NCBI GenBank assembly: GCA_016717145.1 | Contig: JADKGD010000002.1 | Location: 248,001 to 312,000, forward strand | Origin: Saprospiraceae bacterium | GTDB lineage: Bacteria > Bacteroidota > Bacteroidia > Chitinophagales > Saprospiraceae | DNA: 64,000 nucleotides | Reading direction: 5' to 3' | In this document: positions 54,422 to 63,272 of the stretch, in pieces | Numbering within the stretch: position 1 is the stretch's first letter | Layout of the letters: each line of letters opens with the position of its first letter | Program-made: the position numbers and the translations under genes | The notes under the pieces: generated by a model | Databases searched by the model: none | What the model saw: the letters and a program-made list of their open reading frames with translations, nothing else | Told to the model about the DNA's origin: nothing

Positions 54422-55453
54422 TCAAATACTCTTTCTGTCCATCAGAAAAGAATATCTATGTGAATTTTTTAATGCAAGTCCGGTTCCGCGAACTACTGCC
54501 CTTAATGGATCGTCAGCTATATGTACTTTCAATTTTGTTTTGGCCGACATTCTTTTATCTAACCCCCTTAACAAGGCGCCACCGCCAGTTAGATAAATAC
54601 CCGTTTTATATATATCTGAGGATAATTCAGGAGGAGTATCTTCAAGTGCTTTCAAAACTGCTTCTTCAATTTTTGCAATGGATTTATCAATTGCCTCAGC
54701 CACCTCAATATGTGTTGTAAAAACCTGTTTTGGAATACCTGTCAATAAGTCCCTACCATTCACGGCATATTTTGGTGGTGGATCTGTAAGGTCCGGGATA
54801 GCAGCGCCAACGTTTATTTTAATTTGCTCAGCCGTTCTTTCCCCAATCAGGATATTATGTTTTCGCTTCATATAGTCAATAATATCATTTGTAAACTCAT
54901 CTCCTGCTATCCTTATAGATTGGTCAGTTACAATTCCTGAAAGTGCTATGACGGCAATTTCTGTAGTTCCTCCTCCAATATCTATTACCATATTGCCAAT
55001 AGGTTCTTCTACATCAAGACCAATTCCAAGTGCCGCTGCCATCGGTTCGTGAATGAGATACGTTTCCTTGGAATCTACATGGTCTGCAGAATCAAAAACT
55101 GCTCTCTTCTCTACTTCAGTGATTCCTGAAGGAATACAAATAACCATTTTTAAATGTGTAAAAAATCGTCTTTTTTCCCCAATCATGTTTATTAATCCCT
55201 GAATCAGCGCTTCTGCGGCTTGAAAATCAGCTATTACTCCATCTTTCAAAGGTCTGATTGTTTTAATATTGTCGTGTGTTTTTTCATGCATTTGCATGGC
55301 TTTATTTCCTACAGCAATAATCTCACCGGTCTGCCTGTTGATCGCTACAATGGAAGGTTCGTCGACTACAACCTTGTCATTCTGAATGATTAGGGTATTA
55401 GCGGTACCTAAATCTACTGCCAATTCCTGTGTGAAAAAATTAAAAAATCTCAT
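54422..55453 (-). CDS. mreB: Rod shape-determining protein MreB
   Basis: A bacterial actin that organises lateral wall synthesis. Nucleotide-binding segments seen are AVDLGTANTLI (13-23), VIDIGGGTTEIAVIALSG (phosphate 2) and GIYLTGGGALLRGLD (adenosine). VCIPSGITEVEKRAV is typical. At 343 aa it is full length. It heads the mre operon; a -7 box lies at 55516-55523. Confidence 0.97.
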   Translation of the reverse strand: MRFFNFFTQELAVDLGTANTLIIQNDKVVVDEPSIVAINRQTGEIIAVGNKAMQMHEKTHDNIKTIRPLKDGVIADFQAAEALIQGLINMIGEKRRFFTHLKMVICIPSGITEVEKRAVFDSADHVDSKETYLIHEPMAAALGIGLDVEEPIGNMVIDIGGGTTEIAVIALSGIVTDQSIRIAGDEFTNDIIDYMKRKHNILIGERTAEQIKINVGAAIPDLTDPPPKYAVNGRDLLTGIPKQVFTTHIEVAEAIDKSIAKIEEAVLKALEDTPPELSSDIYKTGIYLTGGGALLRGLDKRMSAKTKLKVHIADDPLRAVVRGTGLALKNSHRYSFLMDRKSI

Positions 55454-55515
55454 TTTATGATCGGTTGAATATATAAATATTATGATATTACGGATAAACT
55501 TTCCGCAACGAGGTG

Positions 55516-55523
55516 CAAAAATA
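55516..55523 (-). promoter_or_regulatory. -7 box upstream of mreB
   Basis: On the minus strand this reads TATTTTTG, matching TAnnTTTG, about 65 nt before the mreB start. No clear TTG lies at -33. Confidence 0.4.
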
Positions 55524-55600
55524 AGGTTTTTCGTGAATATAGCTTTAACTTTTATTCAATATTGATATAATTATTTGTAATTGTGGGGGTTAGACAATTT

Positions 55601-56869
55601 TTAAGGCCCTACGATAATCTCTACCATTTGATCCTGATTAAGGTATTTTTGCGCTGCCTTAATAATGTCTTCCGGACTTAATTCTTTTATTTGTTCAATG
55701 AATAATTCAAAATCGTTTTCATTTTGTCCTACCATTATTAATGCTTTTGCAAAGGACGATACATTCATTGGTCCGTCAAGCATATTCATAAAATTACCCA
55801 TTAGATAGTTTTTCACCATATCCAATTCTGTCAAATTAATTTTTTCATTCTGCAACAAGTTCATTTGAAAATATGTCTCATTCAATATCAGATCGGCATA
55901 TTGTGGCGCCGCTTCCGTACTGACATAAAAACACCCATCGTATAACATTTGATCCATGTTGCTTGAGATATCATATGTGTATCCTTTATCTTCACGAATA
56001 CTGGTCATCAGTCTCGATCCAAAATATCCACCTAAAATAGTATTTAATACAAAAAATACCGCATTGTCTTCGTGGTGTTTATCAAAGAGTTTACAACCAA
56101 TTTTAATGGCACATTGATGATCGTTCTTTGTTGTTATTTTTATTTCCTTTTTAGCTATAGGAATAAGACTTTCCTGATATAATTTTTGTTTTGAATACTT
56201 TGGTATTTGTCCAAAATAATCGGAAACACACTTCCTTGTGTCGTCCGTAATTCTGCCGCTTAAAAAAATAACTGCCTCATCAGTTCCATAATAATCATTA
56301 AAATGGCTAACTATTTTTTGCTTGTCAATTTTATGATATTCTTCCTCAAAACTATTATAACCGTAAGCATGTGCTTTTCCGAAAATCTCTTCGGTAATTT
56401 GTCTGTAAGCTATAACTTCATTCTTGGTAAGTTCTTCTTTAAGCTTTTGAATATTCAGGTGTTTAAATTTTTGAATCTCTACTTCCGGAAAGGATGGTTC
56501 TGTATACATCGAGGATAGTATGGGCAGAATATGGTCAATATGTTTAGTCAGGCTGTACATTGAAGTGTATGAAAAATCCATGTTTGAACCAGTCTTGATA
56601 CTGGCGCCATAATAGTCTATTTTTTCAGCAATCTCTGATGAAGTCATCGTGCCGCATCCCTCTTTTAAAAGCGATGAGGTGGCTCGCCCTATGAGCTTGT
56701 AATCTTCTTTGGACCTTCCCGCTTTGTGTACGATTTCAATTTTTATTATTTCCTGACTTCCAAAATTTACCTCACATACCTTAATGCCATTGGATAAATA
56801 ATATTGCTGAAGATGTGGCATAGGAAGTTTCCCAATTGGAAATATAAGCGGACCTTTCTTTCTATTCAA
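55601..56869 (-). CDS. M16-family peptidase-like protein lacking the zinc motif
   Basis: A 422-aa insulinase/M16B fold protein with two tandem domains (about 20-200 and 210-420). At the place where active members have HxxEH, this one reads GRATSSLLKEG, so the zinc site is absent. The C-terminal RLMTSIREDKGYTYDISS is the conserved partner-type segment with the R/Y pair. In Bacteroidota such chains usually pair with an active M16 encoded next door. Here no partner is adjacent. It is probably a non-catalytic subunit. Confidence 0.85.
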   Translation of the reverse strand: MNRKKGPLIFPIGKLPMPHLQQYYLSNGIKVCEVNFGSQEIIKIEIVHKAGRSKEDYKLIGRATSSLLKEGCGTMTSSEIAEKIDYYGASIKTGSNMDFSYTSMYSLTKHIDHILPILSSMYTEPSFPEVEIQKFKHLNIQKLKEELTKNEVIAYRQITEEIFGKAHAYGYNSFEEEYHKIDKQKIVSHFNDYYGTDEAVIFLSGRITDDTRKCVSDYFGQIPKYSKQKLYQESLIPIAKKEIKITTKNDHQCAIKIGCKLFDKHHEDNAVFFVLNTILGGYFGSRLMTSIREDKGYTYDISSNMDQMLYDGCFYVSTEAAPQYADLILNETYFQMNLLQNEKINLTELDMVKNYLMGNFMNMLDGPMNVSSFAKALIMVGQNENDFELFIEQIKELSPEDIIKAAQKYLNQDQMVEIIVGP

Positions 56870-57011
56870 CTATAACATATTTTTATTGTCTCAAAAATAC
56901 TCCTATTATTATTAATGAACTAAAAAGTGCTGAATAAATGAAAAATCTTCTTAAATTGTATTTTATATTATTCAATATCATTCATATGTTAGGAAATATC
57001 GCAATATGCAT

Positions 57012-57019
57012 TATTTTTG
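57012..57019 (+). promoter_or_regulatory. -7 box upstream of dnaN
   Basis: TATTTTTG matches TAnnTTTG, giving a leader of about 80 nt before ATG 57105. The -33 element is not clear. Confidence 0.35.
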
Positions 57020-57104
57020 TGTCCCAAAGGAAATAATCCGATATGACAATTATTTTGACTTTGCAAAATAATGTCATAAAAAACGAATTTGTAAAAAGGT
57101 AAAA

Positions 57105-58217
57105 ATGAGATTTGAAGTTTCTTCAACAGAATTGTTAAAACAATTAAATATTGCATCAGGAGCTATAAATGCCAATCCTGTTTTGCCAATTATGGAAGAT
57201 TATTTGTTTGATGTTAAAGATAATATACTTACAATAACGTCAACTAATTTGGAAACCACCATAATAACTCAAATTGATGTTACTGCTGATAAAAATGGCG
57301 TTATGGCAATTCCCGCTAAAATCCTTCTTGACACAATAAAAGCCCTTCCCGAGCAACCGATAACTATAACCGTTGACGAGAACAATGGCATAAAAATACT
57401 TTCTTCTTTTGGCGTTTACAAACTATCCGGTGATTCTCCGGAAGATTTTCCAAGTCCTCCCGAAGAAGATGATGTGGAAACTTTGACATTAAATTCTAAA
57501 AAAATTCAAAAAGGTATTACAAATACTACTTTTGCAACAAGTAATGATGAATTAAGGCTGGCAATGACAGGCGTCTTAATTCAAATAGACTTTACTAAAT
57601 TACATTTTGTAGCAACTGACGCACATAAGCTGGTAAAATACACTATTGGAAATCTAAAAACTGACATAGCAAAATCACTCATCATACCCAAAAAGGGTTT
57701 AAATCTTGTTAAAAGTGCTCTAACTGAAGAATGTGACGTTACCATCAGTTTTAATAAAGCCAACATTTTCTTTTCGTTTGGCAGAACTAAAATTGTTTGT
57801 CGCCTCATAGATGCCAAATATCCAGAATATAACGCAGTCATTCCTGTCGAAAACCCATATGAAGCAATTATCAATCGGAAGGATTTTCTTAATTCATTAA
57901 GAAGGATAGGTATATATGCTAATAAATCTACCAATCAGGTAATACTTAACCTTACTGAAAAAACTATGACCATCTCTGCTCAGGATTTAGATTTCTCAAA
58001 CGAAGCCACGGAACAACTAAATTGTACTTTTTCCGGAGAACCAATGACAATTGGATTTAATGCTAAATTTTTAGGAGAAATGTTAAGTGTTTTGGAAAAA
58101 GATGATATTAGGCTTCAACTTTCAACGCCTAGCAGGGCAGGCCTTATTGTACCTCTGGATGAAGAAGTAGGAGAATCATTATTAATGCTTGTGATGCCCG
58201 TGATGATGGGTAACTAA
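57105..58217 (+). CDS. dnaN: DNA polymerase III sliding clamp (beta subunit)
   Basis: The ring-shaped processivity clamp, 370 aa with three repeated clamp domains. Family features include KLSGDSPEDFPSPPEEDD, FVATDAHKLVKY and the C-terminal AGLIVPLDEEVGESLLMLVMPVMM. There is no dnaA or recF next to it, as is common in Bacteroidota. It is followed 9 nt later by nadD on the same strand, so the two are probably co-transcribed. Confidence 0.96.
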   Translation: MRFEVSSTELLKQLNIASGAINANPVLPIMEDYLFDVKDNILTITSTNLETTIITQIDVTADKNGVMAIPAKILLDTIKALPEQPITITVDENNGIKILSSFGVYKLSGDSPEDFPSPPEEDDVETLTLNSKKIQKGITNTTFATSNDELRLAMTGVLIQIDFTKLHFVATDAHKLVKYTIGNLKTDIAKSLIIPKKGLNLVKSALTEECDVTISFNKANIFFSFGRTKIVCRLIDAKYPEYNAVIPVENPYEAIINRKDFLNSLRRIGIYANKSTNQVILNLTEKTMTISAQDLDFSNEATEQLNCTFSGEPMTIGFNAKFLGEMLSVLEKDDIRLQLSTPSRAGLIVPLDEEVGESLLMLVMPVMMGN

Positions 58218-58226
58218 TCACCTCAC

Positions 58227-58799
58227 ATGAAAATCGGTCTTTTTTTCGGTTCGTTCAACCCTGTTCACGTTGGTCATATGATCATAGCCAATCATATGGC
58301 TGAATATACTGAATTAGATCAAATATGGATGGTTGTTAGCCCTCAAAATCCATTAAAATTAAAGGCTTCCCTGGCAAAAGATCATGATAGGTTACATTTG
58401 GTTCAAATTGCCATTGGAAATAATTTAAAACTTAAGGCTTCAAATGTTGAATTCAATCTGCCAATTCCATCTTATACTATTGATACGCTCGTACACCTTA
58501 AGGAAAAACATCCTGAAAAAACATTTAGTCTGATTATGGGTGGCGACAATATTTCAAGTATTGAAAATTGGAAAAATTATAAAATATTGCTCGCTGAATA
58601 CGATATATATGTTTATCAAAGACCAGGATACGACATTGGAAAGTATTCGAGCTACCCCAGGATAAAAGTTCTAAATGCCCCAATGCTGGATATATCAGCT
58701 ACATTTATAAGAAACGCCCGTAAAAATAAAAAATCTATACAATATTTGGTCCCTGATGTTGTATTTCATTATCTGGAAAACTCAAATATGTATAGATAA
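58227..58799 (+). CDS. nadD: Nicotinate-nucleotide adenylyltransferase
   Basis: It transfers AMP to nicotinate mononucleotide in NAD synthesis. Nucleotidyltransferase motifs are GLFFGSFNPVHVGHM (3-17, the GxFxPxHxGH motif) and ISATFIRNAR near residue 151 (the SxTxxR motif). PQNPLK, MGGDNI and WKNYK are typical of NadD. At 190 aa it has family length. It lies 9 nt after dnaN. Confidence 0.95.
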   Translation: MKIGLFFGSFNPVHVGHMIIANHMAEYTELDQIWMVVSPQNPLKLKASLAKDHDRLHLVQIAIGNNLKLKASNVEFNLPIPSYTIDTLVHLKEKHPEKTFSLIMGGDNISSIENWKNYKILLAEYDIYVYQRPGYDIGKYSSYPRIKVLNAPMLDISATFIRNARKNKKSIQYLVPDVVFHYLENSNMYR

Positions 58800-59064
58800 T
58801 TTTTAACCGATGCATTTTATTATCTAATTTATATCGCTTTTGTAGCAAAACTCCACAAATCCAGATATGGTCCTTAGTAAGGGAAACATTAATTTTTTTT
58901 TATACCTCTTAAATATCGTACCATAAAAATCCAAATCAAATTTATTAAGGAAATTGAATCATCTGTCTTGATCGCTCGTTTTTTTTAAAATACAAATTTC
59001 ATTCTCTTTTAAACAATAATATTCAATCATTTAACCTTATAATAATCTGAAAACATCCAGAATC

Positions 59065-61377
59065 ATGGCTAAGCTTCTACTTACAATAGGTAATATATTT
59101 TGTTTAATAATCTTTTTAAATGCCCAATCTAATCTAAGCATAGGTGAGTGGAAATCACATCTGGCATATAAAGATGGCTTGTCAGTTACACAAAGTAAAG
59201 ACAAGGTAATCTACGCATCCCAAAGGGGGTTGTTTACAATTGATAAGGAAGATCTCTCGATAGACTTTTTTTCAAAAGAAAATGGATTATCCGATGTAAA
59301 TATTTCAAAACTAAGTTTTGACAAAAAAAACGAACAACTCATTATAGTTTATAAAGACAATAACATAGATATAATGAAGGGCTCAGATGTAATTAATATT
59401 CCTTTTATCAAAACGAGCAATAGTGTCCTTGGTAGTAAAACTATTAATGATATTTTCATATCACAAGAAGAAATTTACTTTGCTACTGACTTTGGAGTTT
59501 TGGGTTTCGACCCAAAAAAACTGGAGTTTGCGTTTACAACTTATACAAATCTTGAGGTACAAAGTGTGGTTTATCATGACGGCTTTATATATGCCGGAAC
59601 TATCGGCGGTTTGTACAAAATAGCTGTAAAGGGAACAAATTTATCTGATTTTAATTCCTGGAAATTTTTGTCCTCCACAGTAGGGCTTCCAAATTCGTAT
59701 ACAGTAAATTCATTAGCAGTGTGGGGTAATACCATTTTCGCTTTAATAAATAATAAAGTATACAAGTTAGGGAATGATGGGCTTTTTACCGTCATTTTTG
59801 CAGCTTTGGATGACCAGGAAAATATAAATTTTATCTCTGGTGAAGGTACAAGTCTAATGGTGGGAGTAGAAGATATGAGAAATATTAGCCGTACTTTTTT
59901 TATTGATGTGGCCAACAATATTCTGGAAGGAGGCGCCGGTTGTATTAATAAGGCAATCTATTCCATTGAAGATGAAAAAGGTAGAATTTGGTATGCTGAT
60001 TTATTTGACCCTATAAGATACACCGAAACAAAAACCATGGGGTGCAAAAAACTAATATTTCCTGTTCCTTTTGCCAATTCCGCCGGTGAAGTAACATTTA
60101 AAGATAATGTCGCTTATATCTCTTCTGGTGGCGTGACCGAAGACTACCAATACAATAATACAAAATGGGGAATATATCTGTACAAAAACCAAATTTGGGA
60201 AAATATCAATCAGGACAACGTTCCATTAATGGCAAATCCCGACTTTAATAATATTCAGGCCATAGCTCCACACCCTGAAACAGAAGATATTTTTATCGGT
60301 AGTTATTATAATGGTATTATCCGATATAACCCTGTTACAAAAGATGCACAGCTATGGAATAAAAATAATAGTATATTGCAAGGCGTTGTAGGGGATGAGA
60401 GTAGGACAAGAATTTCAAGTTTGGTCTTCGACAAACAAAACAACCTTTGGATTTCAAATTACGGATCTCCAAAACCTCTCGCTGTAAAAACAGATAATGA
60501 TAGCTGGTACGCCTTTAATACTCCCGGTGCTACAAGTCTTGCAGATATTGTAGTTGATCATGAAGGAAATAAATGGATTGCCGTTGTTGGGGTTGGAAAC
60601 GGACTTCTTGTATTTAATGAGGGGGATAATCTCGAGGATCCTACTGATGATAAAAGTAGGTATATTACAAAAAATAACAGTGAAATTATAGGAAATAAAG
60701 TTAATTGTCTTGTCGTAGATCTGGAAGGTAGTATCTGGGTTGGAACTTCAGAGGGGCCGGTAGTTTTTGATTGTGGAGATCCTTTTAATGAAGTTTGTAG
60801 GGGTAATACCAGAAAAGTAATTGTTGATAATATTCCTGCTTTATTATTAAAAGATGAAGACATACTTTCAATAGAAGTAGATGGTGGGAATAGGAAGTGG
60901 TTTGGCACCCGAAATGGTATTTTTGTTCAGTCTCCGGATGGTATTACTCAGGAAATGAAATTTGATGTTAAAAATTCTCCACTCTTAGACAATAAAGTTA
61001 CCGAGCTTAGCTTTAATGCCATTTCGGGAGAGATGTTTATCACTTCTGCGGGTGGGATCCAAAGCTATAAAACAGAAACAACCACTGCGGGTAATTCTTT
61101 TAGTTCAAATGTCTATGCATTTCCTAATCCTGTCAGACCAGACTATAATGGTCCGATAGCCATCACTGGTTTAGTGAGAGATGCCAATGTAAAAATAACG
61201 GACATTTCGGGCAAACTTATTTACGAAACAAAAGCACTTGGTGGACAAGCGATATGGGACGGAAAAGATTATAATGGTGTAAAAGCCAGTACCGGTGTTT
61301 ATTTGGTTTTTAGTGCAAATGAAAATACGTCAAAAGAATCTCAAGCGTTTGTCACCAAAATCTTGGTTGTAAATTAA
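59065..61377 (+). CDS. porZ: T9SS surface protein PorZ
   Basis: A 770-aa protein with signal peptide (1-20, ending FLNAQ), two beta-propeller modules (about 25-690) built of short blades such as VYASQRGLF and GSIWVGTSEGPVVFD, and a C-terminal sorting-type domain (about 690-770, starting YAFPNPVRPDYNG). In Porphyromonas, PorZ works in the attachment complex that delivers A-LPS to T9SS cargo and partners PorQ. The layout and length match; the exact subtype is inferred. Confidence 0.88.
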   Translation: MAKLLLTIGNIFCLIIFLNAQSNLSIGEWKSHLAYKDGLSVTQSKDKVIYASQRGLFTIDKEDLSIDFFSKENGLSDVNISKLSFDKKNEQLIIVYKDNNIDIMKGSDVINIPFIKTSNSVLGSKTINDIFISQEEIYFATDFGVLGFDPKKLEFAFTTYTNLEVQSVVYHDGFIYAGTIGGLYKIAVKGTNLSDFNSWKFLSSTVGLPNSYTVNSLAVWGNTIFALINNKVYKLGNDGLFTVIFAALDDQENINFISGEGTSLMVGVEDMRNISRTFFIDVANNILEGGAGCINKAIYSIEDEKGRIWYADLFDPIRYTETKTMGCKKLIFPVPFANSAGEVTFKDNVAYISSGGVTEDYQYNNTKWGIYLYKNQIWENINQDNVPLMANPDFNNIQAIAPHPETEDIFIGSYYNGIIRYNPVTKDAQLWNKNNSILQGVVGDESRTRISSLVFDKQNNLWISNYGSPKPLAVKTDNDSWYAFNTPGATSLADIVVDHEGNKWIAVVGVGNGLLVFNEGDNLEDPTDDKSRYITKNNSEIIGNKVNCLVVDLEGSIWVGTSEGPVVFDCGDPFNEVCRGNTRKVIVDNIPALLLKDEDILSIEVDGGNRKWFGTRNGIFVQSPDGITQEMKFDVKNSPLLDNKVTELSFNAISGEMFITSAGGIQSYKTETTTAGNSFSSNVYAFPNPVRPDYNGPIAITGLVRDANVKITDISGKLIYETKALGGQAIWDGKDYNGVKASTGVYLVFSANENTSKESQAFVTKILVVN

Positions 61378-61406
61378 GATTTCTTTACTGCCCCAACGAT
61401 TCGAAC

Positions 61407-62870
61407 TTATCTTGTAATTAGAAGTTTTACTAAATTTGTACCAATCTTTATACTATATAGACCAGATGAAAGAGAAGAAATATCAATTTTTTCAGAAATT
61501 ATATTTGATTGAAAAACAATATTTCCAAACAAATCAATGATATGAAGTGGTTGATTTCTTTCTTCAATATCAATGTAAATAAATTCAACAGCAGGATTGG
61601 GATAAACCTTAATTGTTGAATTGTTTTGAATGTTATTAATTGACACTGTTTTAGAAAAAATAAAATTATTATTTCGGTCTACCTGTTTTAATCTATAATA
61701 ATTTATGCCCTGCCAAGGTGTTTCGTCCAAATAACTATACTCTTGTGAGGTGCCTTGATTATTTTCTTTAGATTTAATGATCTCTTTGGGCTGAAAATTT
61801 ATACCATCTTTGCTGCTTTGGACTTCAAAATAATCGTGGTTAATTTCTGACACTGTCTTCCACTCTAAAAAATTATTTTTCCCTTTTTGAAAGCCTTCAA
61901 ATTTTGTTAATTCTACCGATAATATCGAGAAACAATTCTGAATAATAATTTCCTTACTCTCGCAATTTTGAGCATTGTTTTCTATTGTAGAGAAATTTAA
62001 AAGACCAGAAAGGTATTCACACACACTATTCACCTCACAGTACGTCAATAAAGAAGAGTTTGTTATAATCAGATTAAAAATGCCTGATGCATTAATATTA
62101 TGTAACCCATTCAAGCTAGTTAAAGCTGCATTGTTACTAATATTAATAATACCTTCAATTGTTACAATATTACTTAAAGCACCCAAACTTGATAATGTCG
62201 GATTTCCATAAATATTAATTCCGCCACCTATCGCAGTTATCCCTGAATTAATCCCGGATAAACTTGTCATTGATGCATTATTATAAATTTCAATGCCCCC
62301 GCCAACATAATTTAAAGAAGTTAATCCTGTCAGGTTAACTAAATTAGCAGATTCACCGACAAAAAGAGACCCTTGAATAGAGGTAAGGCTTTCTAAGCCA
62401 AAAAGAACATTTAGCACTGGGCTATCAGAAATTTGAAGCCCTGACTCAATTGTAGTTATGTTTCCTAATCCTATTAAATTAGTAAGATTGTTATTAGAAA
62501 TAAAAACATCTCCATTTATTGTATCCAATTGGGCATTTAATCCTATTAAGCTGGTCATGTTTGGGTTATTATATACCTGAAGACTTGATAGTGAAACAAG
62601 ACCGTCTAAGCCCGACAAGTCAGCCAACATCAAATTATCGCTAATTATAAGGGCCTCGCTGATGGATGTGATGGTTGATAAACCGTTTAAATTAGTAATG
62701 TTGGCGCCAGAAATGGTTAAATTTCCTACTATTTGGGTACATCCCAAATTGGGAAAATTATCTATTTCTGCTTGTGTTGTGAAAATAAGGTTTCCAGTTA
62801 AGCATGGTTGAGATTGAATGGTAAATTGCAAAAGACAGACTAAAAAAAAGCACAAATTGAACGTTTTCAT
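61407..62870 (-). CDS. Secreted L-domain-like repeat protein with T9SS sorting domain
   Basis: About 487 aa. It has a signal peptide (MKTFNLCFFLVCLLQFTIQS), then roughly nine repeats of 22-24 residues rich in Leu, Asn and Gly (for example LTGLTSLNYVGGGIEIYNN). These resemble receptor L-domain or bacterial leucine-rich solenoids. A fibronectin-like linker follows (about 310-400), and the C-terminus is a T9SS Type A sorting domain (VYPNPAVEFIYIDI to the end). It is probably surface-anchored and used for binding. The start at 62870 is chosen over 62894. Confidence 0.82.
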   Translation of the reverse strand: MKTFNLCFFLVCLLQFTIQSQPCLTGNLIFTTQAEIDNFPNLGCTQIVGNLTISGANITNLNGLSTITSISEALIISDNLMLADLSGLDGLVSLSSLQVYNNPNMTSLIGLNAQLDTINGDVFISNNNLTNLIGLGNITTIESGLQISDSPVLNVLFGLESLTSIQGSLFVGESANLVNLTGLTSLNYVGGGIEIYNNASMTSLSGINSGITAIGGGINIYGNPTLSSLGALSNIVTIEGIINISNNAALTSLNGLHNINASGIFNLIITNSSLLTYCEVNSVCEYLSGLLNFSTIENNAQNCESKEIIIQNCFSILSVELTKFEGFQKGKNNFLEWKTVSEINHDYFEVQSSKDGINFQPKEIIKSKENNQGTSQEYSYLDETPWQGINYYRLKQVDRNNNFIFSKTVSINNIQNNSTIKVYPNPAVEFIYIDIEERNQPLHIIDLFGNIVFQSNIISEKIDISSLSSGLYSIKIGTNLVKLLITR

Positions 62871-63272
62871 TTTAATTGGATTAATTGATAACAATAATAA
62901 AAAATGTACAATAGGGTGCGAAAAAAGTAAATACGATACAAACTTAATATAAGTTATTTATATATTATGTTTTTTGTTAATATATTTTTCATAAATAAAT
63001 AAATGTATGTATATTGACCTATATGTCAACAACATATGATTAATTGTGATATTGGTTGGGTGGCGCTACAACACATTATATCAGTTGTCCGGAAAAAGCA
63101 TTTTTTAGCGCCGGGAAAATAGATCTTCGGGCTAAAGTAAACTTTTTAAAAGATACACCTTCATTCGGGTTTCTAAATATTGTATTGGCCATAATCTTAT
63201 GCCAATAAATAGTATATAGTTTTGTCCTTTGTGATTATTACTTGTAAGACTTTTTTGTCTTAGGTAATTTAT
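62871..63272. other. Intergenic region before the MOSC gene
   Basis: About 400 bases. The part nearest the L-domain gene is very AT-rich (62900-63030). At 63050-63215 composition is less AT-rich, and there is a start-less 52-codon plus-strand frame with ISCPEKAFFSAGKID, possibly a decayed gene end. A short hairpin TAAGAC-TTTTTT-GTCTTA lies at 63245-63262, near the MOSC stop. Nothing else can be supported. Confidence 0.4.

Noticed and set aside
61384..61406. tRNA-like GATTCGAAC sequence
   Set aside because: No acceptor, anticodon or D-arm pairing surrounds it; no tRNA gene was found anywhere in the window.
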